Shown here: one piece after another, positions 24,201 through 32,423 of the stretch
How positions within the stretch are numbered: position 1 is the stretch's first letter
Layout: each line of letters opens with the position of its first letter
DNA from: Micromonospora sp. NBC_01796
GTDB lineage: Bacteria > Actinomycetota > Actinomycetes > Mycobacteriales > Micromonosporaceae
NCBI RefSeq assembly: GCF_035917455.1
Contig: NZ_CP109078.1
Location: 8,106,001-8,170,000 of the forward strand
Length of the DNA stretch: 64,000 nucleotides
Direction of reading: 5' to 3'
Position numbers and translations under genes: made by a program
The notes under the pieces: generated by a model
Databases searched by the model: none
What the model was told of the DNA's origin: nothing
The model's input: the letters and a program-made list of their open reading frames with translations, nothing else

Positions 24201-25207
24201 CGATCACCGAGGAACCGGCTCCGGTCGTACCCCCGAAGGACGCCGCCGGGCGACGGGCCTGGACCGCGCTGCGGGCCGTGCCCCCGATCTGGATCATCCT
24301 GGTGGTGGTGATCGCGGTCCTGACCTGGCGCAACCCGGTCTTCATCGAGCCCGACTCGTTCGTCAACTTCCTGCGCCGATCGGCCCCGCTGGCCATCCTC
24401 GCCGCCGGCCAGGTCTACGTGATCATCTCCGGCGAGTTCGACCTGTCGGTGGGAGCGCTGGTCACCGCGGTCGTCGTGATCGCCGCCCGCCTCTCCGACG
24501 GCGAGGCCGCCAACACCTGGTGGCTGATCCTCCTCCTGCTGGCCGGCGGCGTGCTGGTCGGGCTGGTCAACGGCCTGGTCACCACCCGGCTGCGGGTGCC
24601 GTCGTTCATCGCCACGCTGGGCATGCTGCTGGTGCTCAACGGCGCGGTGTTCCTCTGGTCCGGTGGCGCCCCCAGGGGATCGCTGGCGGACAACTTCCGG
24701 CAACTGGGCCGGCGCGGCATCGAGGGCCTGCCCGGACTGAACATCCTCCCGTACGCGCTGCTCATCCTGATCGCCGTCGGGGTCGGGCTGTGGCTGCTAC
24801 TGGGACACAGCCGCTTCGGTCACCAGGTCTACGCGGCCGGCGGCAACCAACGGGCCGCCGCCCTGTCCGGCGTGGACGTACGCCGGGTGCGTACCACCGC
24901 GTTTGTCATCTCCGCGCTCTGCGCGGTGGTGGCCGGGATCCTGCTCGGCGGCGCCACCGGCGTCACCGCCGAGGCCGGGGTCGGGTACGAGTTCCAGGCC
25001 ATCGCCGCCGTCGTGCTCGGCGGGGCGGTGCTCGGCGGAGGGCGGGGCAGCGTGGGCGCGGCGATAGCCGGCGCGCTCACCCTCCAGGCCCTCTTCTCAC
25101 TGCTCAACCAGTTCGGCCTTGCCCAGTCGCTCCGGCAGGTGGTGCAAGGCGTGATCATCATCGGCGCAGCCGCGTACGCGGCACGCAGGATGCGCCGCTC
25201 GGGCTGA
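24197..25207 (+). CDS. Sugar ABC importer permease 2 (RbsC-like)
   Basis: About 336 residues with the same family hallmarks (YVIISGEFDLSVGALVTAVV, VNGLVTTRLRVPSFIATLG, GGAVLGGGRGSVGAAIAGAL) and a charged N-terminal tail of about 35 residues. GTG start at 24197 overlapping the stop of permease 1. Together the two permeases would form the membrane channel; the binding lipoprotein follows 78 bases downstream. Confidence 0.92.
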   Translation: MTITEEPAPVVPPKDAAGRRAWTALRAVPPIWIILVVVIAVLTWRNPVFIEPDSFVNFLRRSAPLAILAAGQVYVIISGEFDLSVGALVTAVVVIAARLSDGEAANTWWLILLLLAGGVLVGLVNGLVTTRLRVPSFIATLGMLLVLNGAVFLWSGGAPRGSLADNFRQLGRRGIEGLPGLNILPYALLILIAVGVGLWLLLGHSRFGHQVYAAGGNQRAAALSGVDVRRVRTTAFVISALCAVVAGILLGGATGVTAEAGVGYEFQAIAAVVLGGAVLGGGRGSVGAAIAGALTLQALFSLLNQFGLAQSLRQVVQGVIIIGAAAYAARRMRRSG

Positions 25208-25285
25208 CCATCGGCGGGGTCAGGTCCATTCCACCGTTCTCTTTCGAAGAACTCCGCGTTCCCGAATCGGAAGGAGAAAGGCCCG

Positions 25286-26482
25286 ATGCGTTCACCCACC
25301 ACACTGCGCCGCCTCGCGCTCGGCGCGGCAGCGGTGCTGGCCCTGGCCGGCTGCAATTCCACCGCACCGGAGGACGGAGCGGAGGGCGACGGCGGACCGG
25401 CCGGCAGCGGCACCGGCAACCAGTCGTCGTTCTTCGTCCAGGCCGACTACGACGAACAGGTCAAGCAGCGGGACATGGCCGCGACCGGCCCGGCCGACTC
25501 ACCGTGGTTGCAGGCCATCGCCCCGCAGCTGACCGACACCGCGAAGTTCACCAAAGCCGGACCGCACAACATCTGCTTCTCCAACGCGGCGGTGAACAAC
25601 CCCTGGCGACAGGTCGGCTGGACCACCATGCAGGCCGAGGCGAAACTGCATCCGGGCGTCACGCTCACCGCGGTCGACGCCGAGGGCAAGGACGAGAAGC
25701 AGATCAGCGACATCGAGGGGCTGATCGCCGGCAAGAGGTGCAGTGCGCTGATCGTGTCGCCGAACACCACCAAGGCGCTCACCCCGGCGGTCGAGAAGGC
25801 CTGCGCGGCCGGGCTGCCGGTGGTGGTCTTCGACCGGGGTGTGGAGACCGACTGCGCGACGACGTTCATCCACCCGATCGGCGGCTACGCGTTCGGGGCA
25901 ACCGCAGCCGAGTTCCTGGTCGGGAAGGTCAAGAAGGGCGGCAAGATCCTCGCCCTGCGCATCCTGCCCGGGGTCGACGTACTGGAGACCCGCTGGTCGG
26001 CAGCGAAGGTGATCTTCGACCAGGCGGACGCCAACGTGGTCGGGGTGGAGTTCACCGACGGGGACGCGGCCAAGGTGAAGACCATCGTGAACGACTACAT
26101 CGAGCGGTTCGGCTCGATCGACGGTGTCTGGATGGACGCCGGGGCCACCACGGTCGCCGCGATCGAGGCGTTCGAGGACGCCGGTGCGGAGATCCCACCG
26201 ATCAACGGCGAGGACCAGCAGGACTTCCTGAAGATCTGGCAGGACAAGAAACTGACCGCGATCGCGGCCACGTACCCGACCTACCAGTGGCGTACGCCGG
26301 TGATCGCGGCGGTGGACATCCTCGCCGGCAAGCAGGTGCCGAAGGAGTGGGTGCTGCCGCAGCCGACCATCACCGACGCCAACCTCGCCCAGTACGTCCT
26401 GCCGGACATGCCGCCGCTGCACTACGCCCTGTGCGGCTGCGAGAAGATGCCCGGCTTCCCCGCCGACTGGGGCGGCAAGTAA
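25286..26482 (+). CDS. Sugar-binding lipoprotein (periplasmic-binding-protein type)
   Basis: About 398 residues. Signal peptide with lipobox LALAGC (Cys about 24), then an acidic Gly/Ser linker and a type I binding fold (Peripla_BP_4-like): GWTTMQAEAKLHPGV, LIVSPNTTKALTPAVEKA, LPVVVFDRGVETD, and a hinge-like GVWMDAGATTVAAIEAFEDAG. GGAAGGAG is 7-8 bases before the ATG. Captures the sugar outside the membrane for the RbsA/RbsC-like importer. Extra Cys residues (C87, C145, C171 and a C-terminal CGCEK) are unusual and may form disulfides. Confidence 0.92.
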   Translation: MRSPTTLRRLALGAAAVLALAGCNSTAPEDGAEGDGGPAGSGTGNQSSFFVQADYDEQVKQRDMAATGPADSPWLQAIAPQLTDTAKFTKAGPHNICFSNAAVNNPWRQVGWTTMQAEAKLHPGVTLTAVDAEGKDEKQISDIEGLIAGKRCSALIVSPNTTKALTPAVEKACAAGLPVVVFDRGVETDCATTFIHPIGGYAFGATAAEFLVGKVKKGGKILALRILPGVDVLETRWSAAKVIFDQADANVVGVEFTDGDAAKVKTIVNDYIERFGSIDGVWMDAGATTVAAIEAFEDAGAEIPPINGEDQQDFLKIWQDKKLTAIAATYPTYQWRTPVIAAVDILAGKQVPKEWVLPQPTITDANLAQYVLPDMPPLHYALCGCEKMPGFPADWGGK

Positions 26483-26545
26483 CCGCGTCGTCGACCGGGG
26501 CCCGGCGGTGCCGCCGCCGGGCCCCGACCCACCGGAAGGAGCAGC

Positions 26546-27427
26546 GTGTACGGCATCGGCGCCAACACCTGGATCTGGGTCTCCCCGCTCACCGACGAAC
26601 GGCTCGCCGCGCTCGCCCCGCGGATCGCCGGCTGGGGCTTCGACACGATCGAACTGCCGATCGAGTCGCCGGGCGACTGGGATCCCGGACGTACCGCGGA
26701 CCTGCTGGCCTCGCTCGGGCTGGGCGCCACCACCTGCGCGGTCATGCCGCCGGGGCGGGACCTGGTGACCGACGACCCCGACGTGGCCGCCGGCACCGCC
26801 GACTACCTGCGAGCCTGCGTACGGGCGGCGGCCCGGATCGGCGCCCGGGTGGTGGCCGGGCCGATCTACGCCCCGGTCGGGCGGACCTGGCCGCTCGACC
26901 CGATCGGCCGGCGGGCGACGATCCGGCGGCTGGTCGACCGGTTGCGCCCGCTCGCCGACGAGGCGGCGGCACATCGGGTCACGCTCGCCCTGGAACCGCT
27001 GAACCGGTTCGAGACGAGCCTGATCAACACCGTGGAGCAGGGTCTGGAGGTGGTGGCCGCGGTGGACAGCCCCGGTCTGGGGCTGGCCCTGGACACGTTC
27101 CACATGAACATCGAGGAACGTGACCTGCCCGCGGCGCTGCGTACCGCCGGCCGGTGGTTGGCGCACGTGCAGGTCTGCGCGAACGACCGGGGAGCGCCCG
27201 GCAGTGACCATCTCGACTGGCCCGGCATCATCGACGCGCTGACCGAGGTGGGCTACTCGGGGCCGCTGTGCATCGAGTCGTTCACCTCGGAGAACCGTAC
27301 GATCGCGACCGCGGCGGCGATCTGGCGACCCCTCGCGCCGAGCCAGGACGAGTTGGCGACCGCGGGGCTGGCCTTCCTCCGGGCGCTGCTGCTGGGGCGG
27401 GAGACGCCGGCTCGGGCCGGACTCTGA
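26546..27427 (+). CDS. Sugar phosphate isomerase/epimerase-like TIM barrel
   Basis: About 293 residues, of the AP_endonuc_2/xylose-isomerase-like family. Metal-site residues as in ketose 3-epimerases are visible: Glu in TLALEPLNRFE (about 151), Asp/His in ALDTFHMNIEE (about 184-187), His in WLAHVQVCANDRGAPG (about 210), Glu in LCIESFTSE (about 246). So it probably epimerises or isomerises the imported sugar (tagatose/psicose-epimerase type), with Mn or Co. GTG at 26546 after GGAAGGAGC. Last gene of the importer operon, 63 bases after the binding protein. Confidence 0.85.
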   Translation: MYGIGANTWIWVSPLTDERLAALAPRIAGWGFDTIELPIESPGDWDPGRTADLLASLGLGATTCAVMPPGRDLVTDDPDVAAGTADYLRACVRAAARIGARVVAGPIYAPVGRTWPLDPIGRRATIRRLVDRLRPLADEAAAHRVTLALEPLNRFETSLINTVEQGLEVVAAVDSPGLGLALDTFHMNIEERDLPAALRTAGRWLAHVQVCANDRGAPGSDHLDWPGIIDALTEVGYSGPLCIESFTSENRTIATAAAIWRPLAPSQDELATAGLAFLRALLLGRETPARAGL

Positions 27428-27636
27428 CCGGCTCCCGACGCACCCGACGACAGTCCCCGCCGGGTGGCTGCCACCTGCCCTTTTCCTCGTATCCGCAATG
27501 CCAATTCAGACATTGACTTATATCGATGCTTGACGGCAACCTGTTGTTGCAAAACGAATGCGTGGGGGACGGTCCCCCGATCGGCGGCGCATTCCAGCGG
27601 TACCACCACCACCGCTGCCCGTCGAGAGGAGACGGC

Positions 27637-30600
27637 ATGCGTCGCCGTTTCTCAGTGTTGGTCACCCTGTCCGCCGTCGTCCTGACGTTCCTCGTACTGC
27701 CGGCCCGACCGGCCGCCGCCGCGCCGTTCCGCGCGCTGCTCTTCTCCGAGACCGCCGGCTACCGGCACGACTCCATTCCGGCCGGCATCACCATGTTCAA
27801 CCAGCTCGCGGCCGAGAACGGCTTCACCGTCGTCGCCTCCGAGGACTCGGCGGTCTTCACCCCGGCCAACCTGGCCACCTTCGACGTCGTGATCATGTTC
27901 CAGACCTCCGGCATGGTCTGGGACAACGAGGCCCAACGCCAGGCGATCCAGGGCTACGTCGCCGCCGGAGGGGGCATCGCGGCCATCCACAACGCCACCG
28001 ACATGGGCATCGAGGCCACCTATCCCTGGTGGGACAACCTGGTCAACGGCGGCGCGCACATGCCCGCGCACTCCCCCGGCGTACTGCCGGGCACCGCACA
28101 CGTCGCGGACAAGGCACACCCGTCGACCGTCGGCCTGCCGGACCGGTGGAACCGCAGCGAGGAGTGGTACAACTTCGACCGCAACCCGCGCGGCGACGTA
28201 CACGTGCTGGTCACCGCCGACGAACGGACGTACGACCCGGGCGGCGCGGCGATGGGCGCGGACCACCCGATCTCCTGGTGCCGCGAGGCCGAGGGCGGGC
28301 GGGTCTGGACCACCGCCATGGGTCACGCCGCCTCGTCGTACAGCGAAACGCTGTTCCGCCAACACCTCCTCGGTGGCGTGCAGTGGGCCGCCGGTGACAA
28401 GCCCGGCGACTGCGGCGGCACGATCTGGGGCAACTTCGAGAAGGTCGCCCTGGACGAGAACACCGCCGACCCGATGGCGCTCGACATCGCCGCCGACGGC
28501 CGGGTCTTCTACGTCCAGCGCGCCGGACAACTGAAGATCTTCAAGCCGTCGAACAACTCCACCGTCACCTCCGGCACGCTGAGCGTCTACACCGGGGGTG
28601 AGGACGGCCTGGTCGGGATGGCACTGGACCCGAACTTCGCGACCAACAAATGGATCTACCTCTACTACTCGCCGTCGGCCGCCACCACCGACATCAACCG
28701 GCTGTCCCGGTTCACCGTCAACGGCGACACCCTCGACCCGGCCAGCGAACGGGTGCTGCTCGACGTCCCGGCGTACCGGTCGCGGACCAATCCGGAACCG
28801 GGCCACACCGGCGGGTACGTCGCCTTCGGCCCCGGCGGCAACCTCTACCTGTCGGTCGGCGACGACACGCCCCCGAACTACGACCCGGCCTGGCAGGGTT
28901 ACGCCCCGCTGGACTGGCGGTCGGGCAGGTCGTTCCTTGACGCGGCCCGCTCCGCCGGCAACACCAACGACCTGCGCGGCAAGATCCTGCGGATCCACCC
29001 CGAGGCCGGCGGCACCTACACCATCCCGAGCGGCAACCTCTTCTCCCCCGGCACGGCGAACACCCGGCCGGAGATCTACGCGATGGGCTTCCGCAACCCG
29101 TTCCGCTTCCAGGTCGACCCGCAGACCGGCTGGATCAACATGGCCGACTACGGACCCGACCGGGGCGGTCCGACCACCAACCGGGGACCGGAGGGGCTGG
29201 TCGAGATCAACGTGATCAAGCAGGCCGGCAACTTCGGCTGGCCGTTCTGCCACGGCAACAACCAGGCGTACGCGCCGTACAACCCGGACACGGGGGTGGT
29301 CGGGGCGAAGTTCAACTGCAACGCCCCGGTCAACAACTCGCCGAACAACACCGGTCTCACCACCCTGCCCCCGCTGGTCCAACCCCAGGTCTGGTACGGC
29401 TACGGCGTCTCGCCGCAGTTCCCGGAGCTGGGTGAGGGCGGAGCGGCCCCGATGGGCGGGCCGGTCTACCGGTACAACGCCGCGTCCACCTCACCGACCA
29501 AGTTCCCGGCCTACTACAACGGGGTGCACTTCTTCTACGAGTGGGCCCGCAACTACGTCAAGGAAATCCACTTCGACTCCACCGGCGCCCTGGTGAAGAT
29601 CAACCCGTTCCTGCCGACCGCCTTCTTCAACAAGCCGATGGACATGCGGTTCGGGCCGGACGGTTCGCTCTACGTGCTGGAGTGGGGGGCGAACTTCGGC
29701 GGCGGGAACAACGACTCCGGGCTCTACCGGATCGACTACTCCAGTGGCGACCGCTCACCGATCGCCAAGGCCACCGCCACCCCGAACAACGGCCGTACGC
29801 CGCTGACCGTGCAGTTCTCCAGCGCGGGCTCGTACGACCCGGATCCGGGTGACGTCATCACGTACGCCTGGGATCTCGACGGGAACGGCACGACCGACTC
29901 GACGGCGGCGAACCCGTCGAGGGTCTACACCGCCAACGGCAACATCACCGCCCGGTTGACCGTCACCGACAACACCGGCAAGAGCGCCTTCGCCAACGTA
30001 CCGATCACGGTCGGCAACACCGCACCGACGGTCGCCATCACCGGACCGCCCAACGGCGGCATGCTCGACTTCGGTCAGCAGGTCGCGTACACCGTGTCGG
30101 TGACCGATCCGGAGGACGGTGCGGTCAACTGCGCCCAGGTGTTCATGAACCCCGCCCTGGGGCACGACGACCACCAACACCCGACCAGTGACTACGCCGG
30201 GTGCTCCGGCAACGTCTCCACCGAGCTGCTCGGCGGACACCCCGACGGGGCGAACCTGTACTACGTGCTCAACGCCCGCTACCAGGACAACGGTGCCGGT
30301 ACGGTGGCCCGGCTGACCGGTTACGCCAACTCGATCCTGCAACCGAAGCACAAGCAGGCGGAATACTTCACCGGCCAGTCCGGCACCCGGGTGGTCGACC
30401 AGGCCGGGGCGGAGAGCGGCAAGCGGATCGGCGACGTCAGCAACAACGACTGGGTCATGTTCGATCCGATGAGCCTGCAGGGCATCACCTCGGTCAGCTA
30501 CCGGCTGTCGAGCCCGACCGGCGGTGGCTCGATCGAACTGCGGGCAGACTCGCCCACGGGTCAACTGCTGGCAACCGCGCCGGTGGCGAGCACCGGAGGC

Positions 30601-31188
30601 TGGGACACGTACGTGAGCCAGCCCGCCGTACCGGTCAGCGCCCTGTCCGGTACGCACAAGCTGTACATGGTGTTCAAGTCGTCGGTGGACAACAACTTCG
30701 ACCTCGACTCGTTCACCTTCGGCGGCGCCGGTGTCGGCACCACCCCGTCGGGTGGCATCGCCGGCCGGACCTGGACGCTCACCGCGACGTCCAGCGGCAA
30801 ACTCGCCGACGTCAACGGGCAGTCGACGGCCGACGGTGCGGTGGTGCACCAGTGGGCGGCGACCGGTGGCACCAACCAGCGCTGGCAGGCGGTCGACGCC
30901 GGTGGCGGCACGGTGCAGCTCAAGGCCGTACACAGCGGCAAGTGCATGGCGGTGACCGGCGGCTCCACCGCCACCGGCACCGGGATCACCCAGGTCACCT
31001 GCGGCACCGCGGCGAACCAGCGGTGGCAGCCGGTGGCGACCTCCACCGGCGTCTACGAACTCAGGGCCGCGCACTCCGGTCTCTGCCTGGACGTCAACGG
31101 CAACTCCCTCGCCGACGGCGCGACGCTGATCCAGTGGACCTGTAGCGGTGGCGCCAACCAGAGGTGGCGACTGACCCAGGTCGCCTGA
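27637..31188 (+). CDS. Large secreted ThuA/sugar-dehydrogenase/PKD/CBM/ricin protein
   Basis: About 1,183 residues. Signal peptide 1 to about 30; ThuA-like domain about 30-250 (GYRHDSIPAGITMF, GGIAAIHNATD, SWCREAEGGRVWTT, a GHxxxSY-like GHAASSY); glucose/sorbosone-dehydrogenase propeller about 258-700 (MALDIAADGRVFYVQRAG, EDGLVGMALDPNF, GHTGGYVAFGPGGNLYLSVGD, LRGKILRIHP, YAMGFRNPFRF); PKD domain about 705-800; carbohydrate-binding module about 900-1030; ricin-type lectin with QxW repeats about 1040-1183. Expected to oxidise a sugar or polymer-bound sugar outside the cell, with PQQ as the family's usual cofactor. GAGAGGAG before the ATG. It follows the sugar importer, so both probably serve one carbohydrate. 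A hairpin ends the unit. Confidence 0.9.
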   Translation: MRRRFSVLVTLSAVVLTFLVLPARPAAAAPFRALLFSETAGYRHDSIPAGITMFNQLAAENGFTVVASEDSAVFTPANLATFDVVIMFQTSGMVWDNEAQRQAIQGYVAAGGGIAAIHNATDMGIEATYPWWDNLVNGGAHMPAHSPGVLPGTAHVADKAHPSTVGLPDRWNRSEEWYNFDRNPRGDVHVLVTADERTYDPGGAAMGADHPISWCREAEGGRVWTTAMGHAASSYSETLFRQHLLGGVQWAAGDKPGDCGGTIWGNFEKVALDENTADPMALDIAADGRVFYVQRAGQLKIFKPSNNSTVTSGTLSVYTGGEDGLVGMALDPNFATNKWIYLYYSPSAATTDINRLSRFTVNGDTLDPASERVLLDVPAYRSRTNPEPGHTGGYVAFGPGGNLYLSVGDDTPPNYDPAWQGYAPLDWRSGRSFLDAARSAGNTNDLRGKILRIHPEAGGTYTIPSGNLFSPGTANTRPEIYAMGFRNPFRFQVDPQTGWINMADYGPDRGGPTTNRGPEGLVEINVIKQAGNFGWPFCHGNNQAYAPYNPDTGVVGAKFNCNAPVNNSPNNTGLTTLPPLVQPQVWYGYGVSPQFPELGEGGAAPMGGPVYRYNAASTSPTKFPAYYNGVHFFYEWARNYVKEIHFDSTGALVKINPFLPTAFFNKPMDMRFGPDGSLYVLEWGANFGGGNNDSGLYRIDYSSGDRSPIAKATATPNNGRTPLTVQFSSAGSYDPDPGDVITYAWDLDGNGTTDSTAANPSRVYTANGNITARLTVTDNTGKSAFANVPITVGNTAPTVAITGPPNGGMLDFGQQVAYTVSVTDPEDGAVNCAQVFMNPALGHDDHQHPTSDYAGCSGNVSTELLGGHPDGANLYYVLNARYQDNGAGTVARLTGYANSILQPKHKQAEYFTGQSGTRVVDQAGAESGKRIGDVSNNDWVMFDPMSLQGITSVSYRLSSPTGGGSIELRADSPTGQLLATAPVASTGGWDTYVSQPAVPVSALSGTHKLYMVFKSSVDNNFDLDSFTFGGAGVGTTPSGGIAGRTWTLTATSSGKLADVNGQSTADGAVVHQWAATGGTNQRWQAVDAGGGTVQLKAVHSGKCMAVTGGSTATGTGITQVTCGTAANQRWQPVATSTGVYELRAAHSGLCLDVNGNSLADGATLIQWTCSGGANQRWRLTQVA

Positions 31189-31199
31189 GCCCTGCCCCC

Positions 31200-31235
31200 G
31201 TCCCGGGCGGTACGCGTCCCCGTACCGCCCGGGAC
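31200..31235. terminator. Bidirectional hairpin between convergent genes
   Basis: Perfect 15-bp arms (31200-31214 and 31221-31235, starting GTCCCGGGCGG) with a 6-base loop, 12 bases after the giant sugar-dehydrogenase gene. No T-run follows, but position and strength fit a terminator between converging genes. Confidence 0.7.
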
Positions 31236-31335
31236 ATCCCACCGATCGAGCCCGGCACGGCAGCACGATCCGGACACGGGCGAGAAAGGAACCGACACGG
31301 GAACTCGGCCGGTCGAGCTCCCTCGTCGTGCCGAG

Positions 31336-31884
31336 TTAGCTTTCGCTGGCCCGGGGTATGCGCGTGGTCATGATCGGTTCAAGGAGTCGTCGCGGCGTGT
31401 TGATCGCCCTGGACACCGGATCGTGGACGGGGTCCGTGCGGTCGAAGCCGGGTCCGGGTTCGACCCGGATCTCCGGGACCGGGACGACCACACCGCATTC
31501 CTGGCAGCGTCCCTCGTGGTCGAGCGGACCTCGGTCCTGATCGTGGCTGAGGGTGCGTTTCACTCCCGCCGGGGAGTAGAACTCGTCCCCCCAGTTCATC
31601 AGCCCGTGGACGATCGGCCACAGTGCGATGCCCTTGGTGGTCAGCCGGTACTCGACGGTTCCGGCCACTTCATCGTCACGGGTGAGCACACCCTCCTGCA
31701 CGAGGGACTTCAGCCGGCTGGTCAGGATCGCGCGGGGAATCCCGAGTTGGGTGGCGAAGTCGCCGAAACGGCGTACCCCGTAGAACGCGTCGCGGACGAT
31801 GAGAAGGGTCCAGCGCTCCCCGATCACCTCCAACGTTCGCGCGAGCGAGCAGTTGCGGTCCGCGTAGGTGCTGGGGAGAGGCAT
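31336..31884 (-). CDS. HxlR-family transcriptional regulator
   Basis: About 182 residues. Winged-helix HxlR domain about 10-110 with the conserved early Cys (RNCSLARTLEVIGERWTLLIVRDAFYGVRRF), then LTSRLKSLVQEGVL and VEYRLTTKG. A C-terminal tail of about 70 residues, longer than most, carries a CxxC (GRCQECGVVVPVPEI) that could bind zinc or sense redox or electrophiles. Divergent from a monooxygenase gene with two matching palindromes between them, so it probably controls that gene and itself, perhaps in response to quinones or reactive electrophiles as some HxlR proteins do. Confidence 0.93.
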   Translation of the reverse strand: MPLPSTYADRNCSLARTLEVIGERWTLLIVRDAFYGVRRFGDFATQLGIPRAILTSRLKSLVQEGVLTRDDEVAGTVEYRLTTKGIALWPIVHGLMNWGDEFYSPAGVKRTLSHDQDRGPLDHEGRCQECGVVVPVPEIRVEPGPGFDRTDPVHDPVSRAINTPRRLLEPIMTTRIPRASES

Positions 31885-31904
31885 GTTCCCACCCTACCTC
31901 ACTA

Positions 31905-31957
31905 GTTCAACCATTGAACCGTGCGCGTGCTACGGTGAACCAGTTCAACCACTGAAC
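31905..31957. promoter_or_regulatory. Two matching 15-bp operators for HxlR
   Basis: GTTCAACCATTGAAC (31905-31919) and GTTCAACCACTGAAC (31943-31957) are each palindromic (GTTCA-5-TGAAC), differ at one base, and start 38 bp apart. A further GAACCGGTTC lies at 31955-31964. They fill the divergent region between the HxlR gene and the monooxygenase gene, an ideal place for two regulator dimers. Confidence 0.82.
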
Positions 31958-32041
31958 CGGTTCGGGCTCACCCTGCGGTGATGGCACCAGGCCCGGTCGG
32001 TGACGTGTCCTGGCATCAGATCAAGCTAGAGAGGCTGCCTC

Positions 32042-32347
32042 ATGTACCAGTTCCTCGTTTCCTTCACCGTCCAGCCGGAGCACCGCGACGACTTCGTCCG
32101 GGTCGCCAAGAAGACCGGGCGTGACTCCCTCGCCAACGAGCCCGGCTCCCGTCGGTTCGAGGTCCTCGCGGACGAGGAGAACCCGAACGTCTTCTACCTG
32201 AACGAGGCCTACGCGGACGCCGACGCCTTCAACGCCCACGCCAGCGGTCCCTACTTCAGCGCGTTCTTCGCCGAGGCCAGCACCTACGCCGAAGGCCCGA
32301 CGTGGCTCATGAAGGGAAACCTCGTCGGCGAAGAGGTCACCGCCTAG
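32042..32347 (+). CDS. Small ABM-family monooxygenase (YgiN-like)
   Basis: About 101 residues, the normal size of the antibiotic-biosynthesis-monooxygenase fold, which works as a dimeric ferredoxin-like barrel without a cofactor. Seen: FTVQPEHRDDFVRVAKKT, a central EPGSRRFEVLADEENPNVFYLNEAYADADAFNAH and a closing PYFSAFF segment. Members oxidise quinols or polycyclic phenols. Controlled most likely by the divergent HxlR regulator via twin operators, fitting a small quinone-defence module. No other gene belongs to its transcript. Confidence 0.9.
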   Translation: MYQFLVSFTVQPEHRDDFVRVAKKTGRDSLANEPGSRRFEVLADEENPNVFYLNEAYADADAFNAHASGPYFSAFFAEASTYAEGPTWLMKGNLVGEEVTA

Positions 32348-32356
32348 GCCACGACC

Positions 32357-32389
32357 GGCGGCGACCCGCGATCACCGCGGGCCGCCGCC
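32357..32389. terminator. GC-rich hairpin between convergent genes
   Basis: Two stacked 6-bp stems (GGCGGC/GCCGCC and CCCGCG/CGCGGG) separated by a 2x2 internal loop, with a 5-base loop, 10 bases after the monooxygenase stop. No T-run. Probable terminator for the converging transcripts. Confidence 0.55.
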
Positions 32390-32423
32390 TCGGATCGACA
32401 CGACCCGTCGACCGGGAACAGCG

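Noticed and set aside
24148-27123. 991-codon frame across permease, binding protein and epimerase
   Set aside because: Shadow frame; the three proteins in other frames carry all family motifs.
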